DNA from: Trypanosoma brucei gambiense DAL972
Lineage: Eukaryota > Euglenozoa > Kinetoplastea > Trypanosomatida > Trypanosomatidae
NCBI RefSeq assembly: GCF_000210295.1
Contig: NC_026740.1
Span: forward strand, 1,495,691-1,559,690
Direction of reading: 5' to 3'
DNA length: 64,000 bases
Every line of letters starts with the position of its first letter. The first letter of the stretch is position 1. The translations under genes were made by a program, and so were the position numbers. This document shows, piece by piece, positions 63,053 through 64,000 of this stretch. Below the pieces are notes generated by a model that saw nothing but the letters and a program-made list of their open reading frames with translations, was not told the DNA's origin and did no database searches.

Positions 63053-64000
63053 ATGCCGCTAGGGATTGTTGCTGCTCCTGTAGCTCGCAAAGCCACTTCG
63101 CTCTTTTCACCGATAGCTATCGGGGCAAATAACCGTGTTGTGTTACCCAACCGTTTCGTTATGTTACCCATGTACCTCAATATCGAACAGGAGCTTGACA
63201 TGTGGAGCGACGCTCACATGGATGCCATGGGTACATTTTTCGCAGAGCGCGCAAGGAATGGTGCCAAGCTAATCGTATGTGGTGGATTGGGTGTCTCCCG
63301 TCTCGGAAAGTGGCGGGTGGATAGCATGTCATTTGACACCCGTGACGCAGCAAAGGCCCTATCGCGTGTGACGGAAGCCGTGCATAAAGAGGGCGGACTT
63401 ATCCTTGCTCAGGCCCTTCACCCTGGCAGAGCGGCGCGTCGGCGATGGTTTGTTTCTTCCACCTCCACGCCATCTCCCGTCCAACCGTTTCCTCAGGCAC
63501 ATCCGTGGCGCGTTCCGGGAATGCTACTGGAGTACATTGTGTCCGAGCATGAGCGATTTGCTCGGCTAGCGGAAGCAGCAGGTTTCGACGGTATTGAAAT
63601 ACCAGTCAGTGAGGGCGCCTTGTTACACAATTTTCTCTCACCTGCCGTCAACGACAGGAATGACCGCTTTGGTCGCTCACTTGATGGGAGAATAGAGCCC
63701 ACGCTCCGGACCCTTGACGCGGTGCGCCGCTCTCTTTCGGACCCTGAGAAGTTTCTTCTCTCTGTACGGTTGTGCGTGCACGACCTGAAGGTGGGGGGAA
63801 CCTCCATGGCTGAGACCGTTGCGGTGGCTGAAGCGTTGGCGCGCTTTGGTGGTGTGGACATGTTAAGCACCAGTGTCGGAATGCACGACTCACCCGTGCA
63901 GACCATGGCTTCGTACGTTCCGCAGGCCACGTTCGCTCGGTGCGTACAACACGTACGCGAACAACTGCATTTACGTGGGGTAATTCTTCCTGTCGTTGCC
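63053..64000 (+). CDS. NADH:flavin oxidoreductase / Old Yellow Enzyme-like protein (2,4-dienoyl-CoA reductase type), 3' end outside window
   Basis: 316 codons are present with no stop, so the gene continues past the right edge. The N-terminal part follows the TIM-barrel flavin (FMN) domain of the OYE/FadH family: LFSPIAIGANN near 18, NRFVMLPMY near 37, a strand ending LAQALHPGRAA near 127, and AEAAGFDGIEIPVSEGALLHNFLSP near 185, followed by N.RNDRFG.S.DGR. The last block is the most diagnostic; its Ile-Pro-Val replaces the common Ile-His-x-AH, so a substrate-side His seen in many relatives is absent here. Bacterial FadH adds C-terminal FeS/FAD/NADPH domains, and whether this one does cannot be seen. 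The family reduces activated double bonds. The first ATG is used; upstream codons lack one. No targeting peptide is obvious. Confidence 0.88.
   Translation, partial: MPLGIVAAPVARKATSLFSPIAIGANNRVVLPNRFVMLPMYLNIEQELDMWSDAHMDAMGTFFAERARNGAKLIVCGGLGVSRLGKWRVDSMSFDTRDAAKALSRVTEAVHKEGGLILAQALHPGRAARRRWFVSSTSTPSPVQPFPQAHPWRVPGMLLEYIVSEHERFARLAEAAGFDGIEIPVSEGALLHNFLSPAVNDRNDRFGRSLDGRIEPTLRTLDAVRRSLSDPEKFLLSVRLCVHDLKVGGTSMAETVAVAEALARFGGVDMLSTSVGMHDSPVQTMASYVPQATFARCVQHVREQLHLRGVILPVVA

Overview
ORGANISM. The window is nuclear DNA of an African trypanosome of the Trypanosoma brucei group. All twenty protein genes I can support, nineteen complete or nearly so and one running off the right edge, lie on the + strand. 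They have no introns and are separated by T-rich, low-complexity spacers with pyrimidine tract plus AG sites, which is the layout of a kinetoplastid polycistronic transcription unit processed by trans-splicing and polyadenylation. Specific markers are a fused DHFR-thymidylate synthase of 527 aa, a single-domain PRMT7 whose active-site residues fall at the published T. brucei numbers (Glu172, Glu181, Gln329), a lipin and an Rrp47/C1D exosome factor. From memory this order (lipin, EAP3, DHFR-TS, PRMT7) is that of T. brucei chromosome 7. No VSG, ingi/RIME element, rRNA, tRNA or CRISPR array was seen. Two runs of exactly 100 N mark assembly gaps. LAYOUT. 1-11.2 kb: a Ser-Cys-repeat/coiled-coil protein, a PAQR (adiponectin-receptor-like) membrane protein, a 1046-aa protein with 34-aa tandem repeats, and a two-RRM RNA-binding protein. 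11.2-16.8 kb: 5.65 kb without a convincing gene, very rich in T tracts and TA microsatellites and containing one gap; possibly a very long 3' UTR. 16.8-21.0 kb: a 1407-aa multi-pass membrane protein. 21.1-33.3 kb: a tandemly duplicated 6.3-kb unit, each copy carrying gene A (secreted-domain, single-TM surface protein with a serine-rich RxGSF tail) and gene B (about 906 aa, unknown). The first gene B is cut by a gap. 33.3-39.2 kb: a giant 1988-aa helical protein. 40.4-64 kb: housekeeping genes (lipin, EAP3/Rrp47, DHFR-TS, PRMT7, peptidyl-tRNA hydrolase 2, an Old-Yellow-Enzyme-like oxidoreductase cut by the window end) mixed with unrecognised conserved-looking proteins. HOW THE GENES RELATE. They do not form a functional operon; co-transcription is general in trypanosomes. 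Individual roles include phosphatidate dephosphorylation (lipin), nuclear RNA decay (EAP3), folate/dTMP synthesis (DHFR-TS), arginine monomethylation (PRMT7) and recycling of peptidyl-tRNA (PTH2). MOST NOTEWORTHY. The A/B duplication is a mosaic: nearly identical DNA over about 6 kb encloses a sharply bounded 0.55-0.6-kb core, encoding the membrane-spanning segment and most of the tail of gene A, that has diverged strongly between copies. The duplication also carries the first ten codons of the downstream giant gene, leaving a 5' relic between the copies. A 142-bp tandem duplication repeats the last codons, stop and early 3' UTR of PRMT7.
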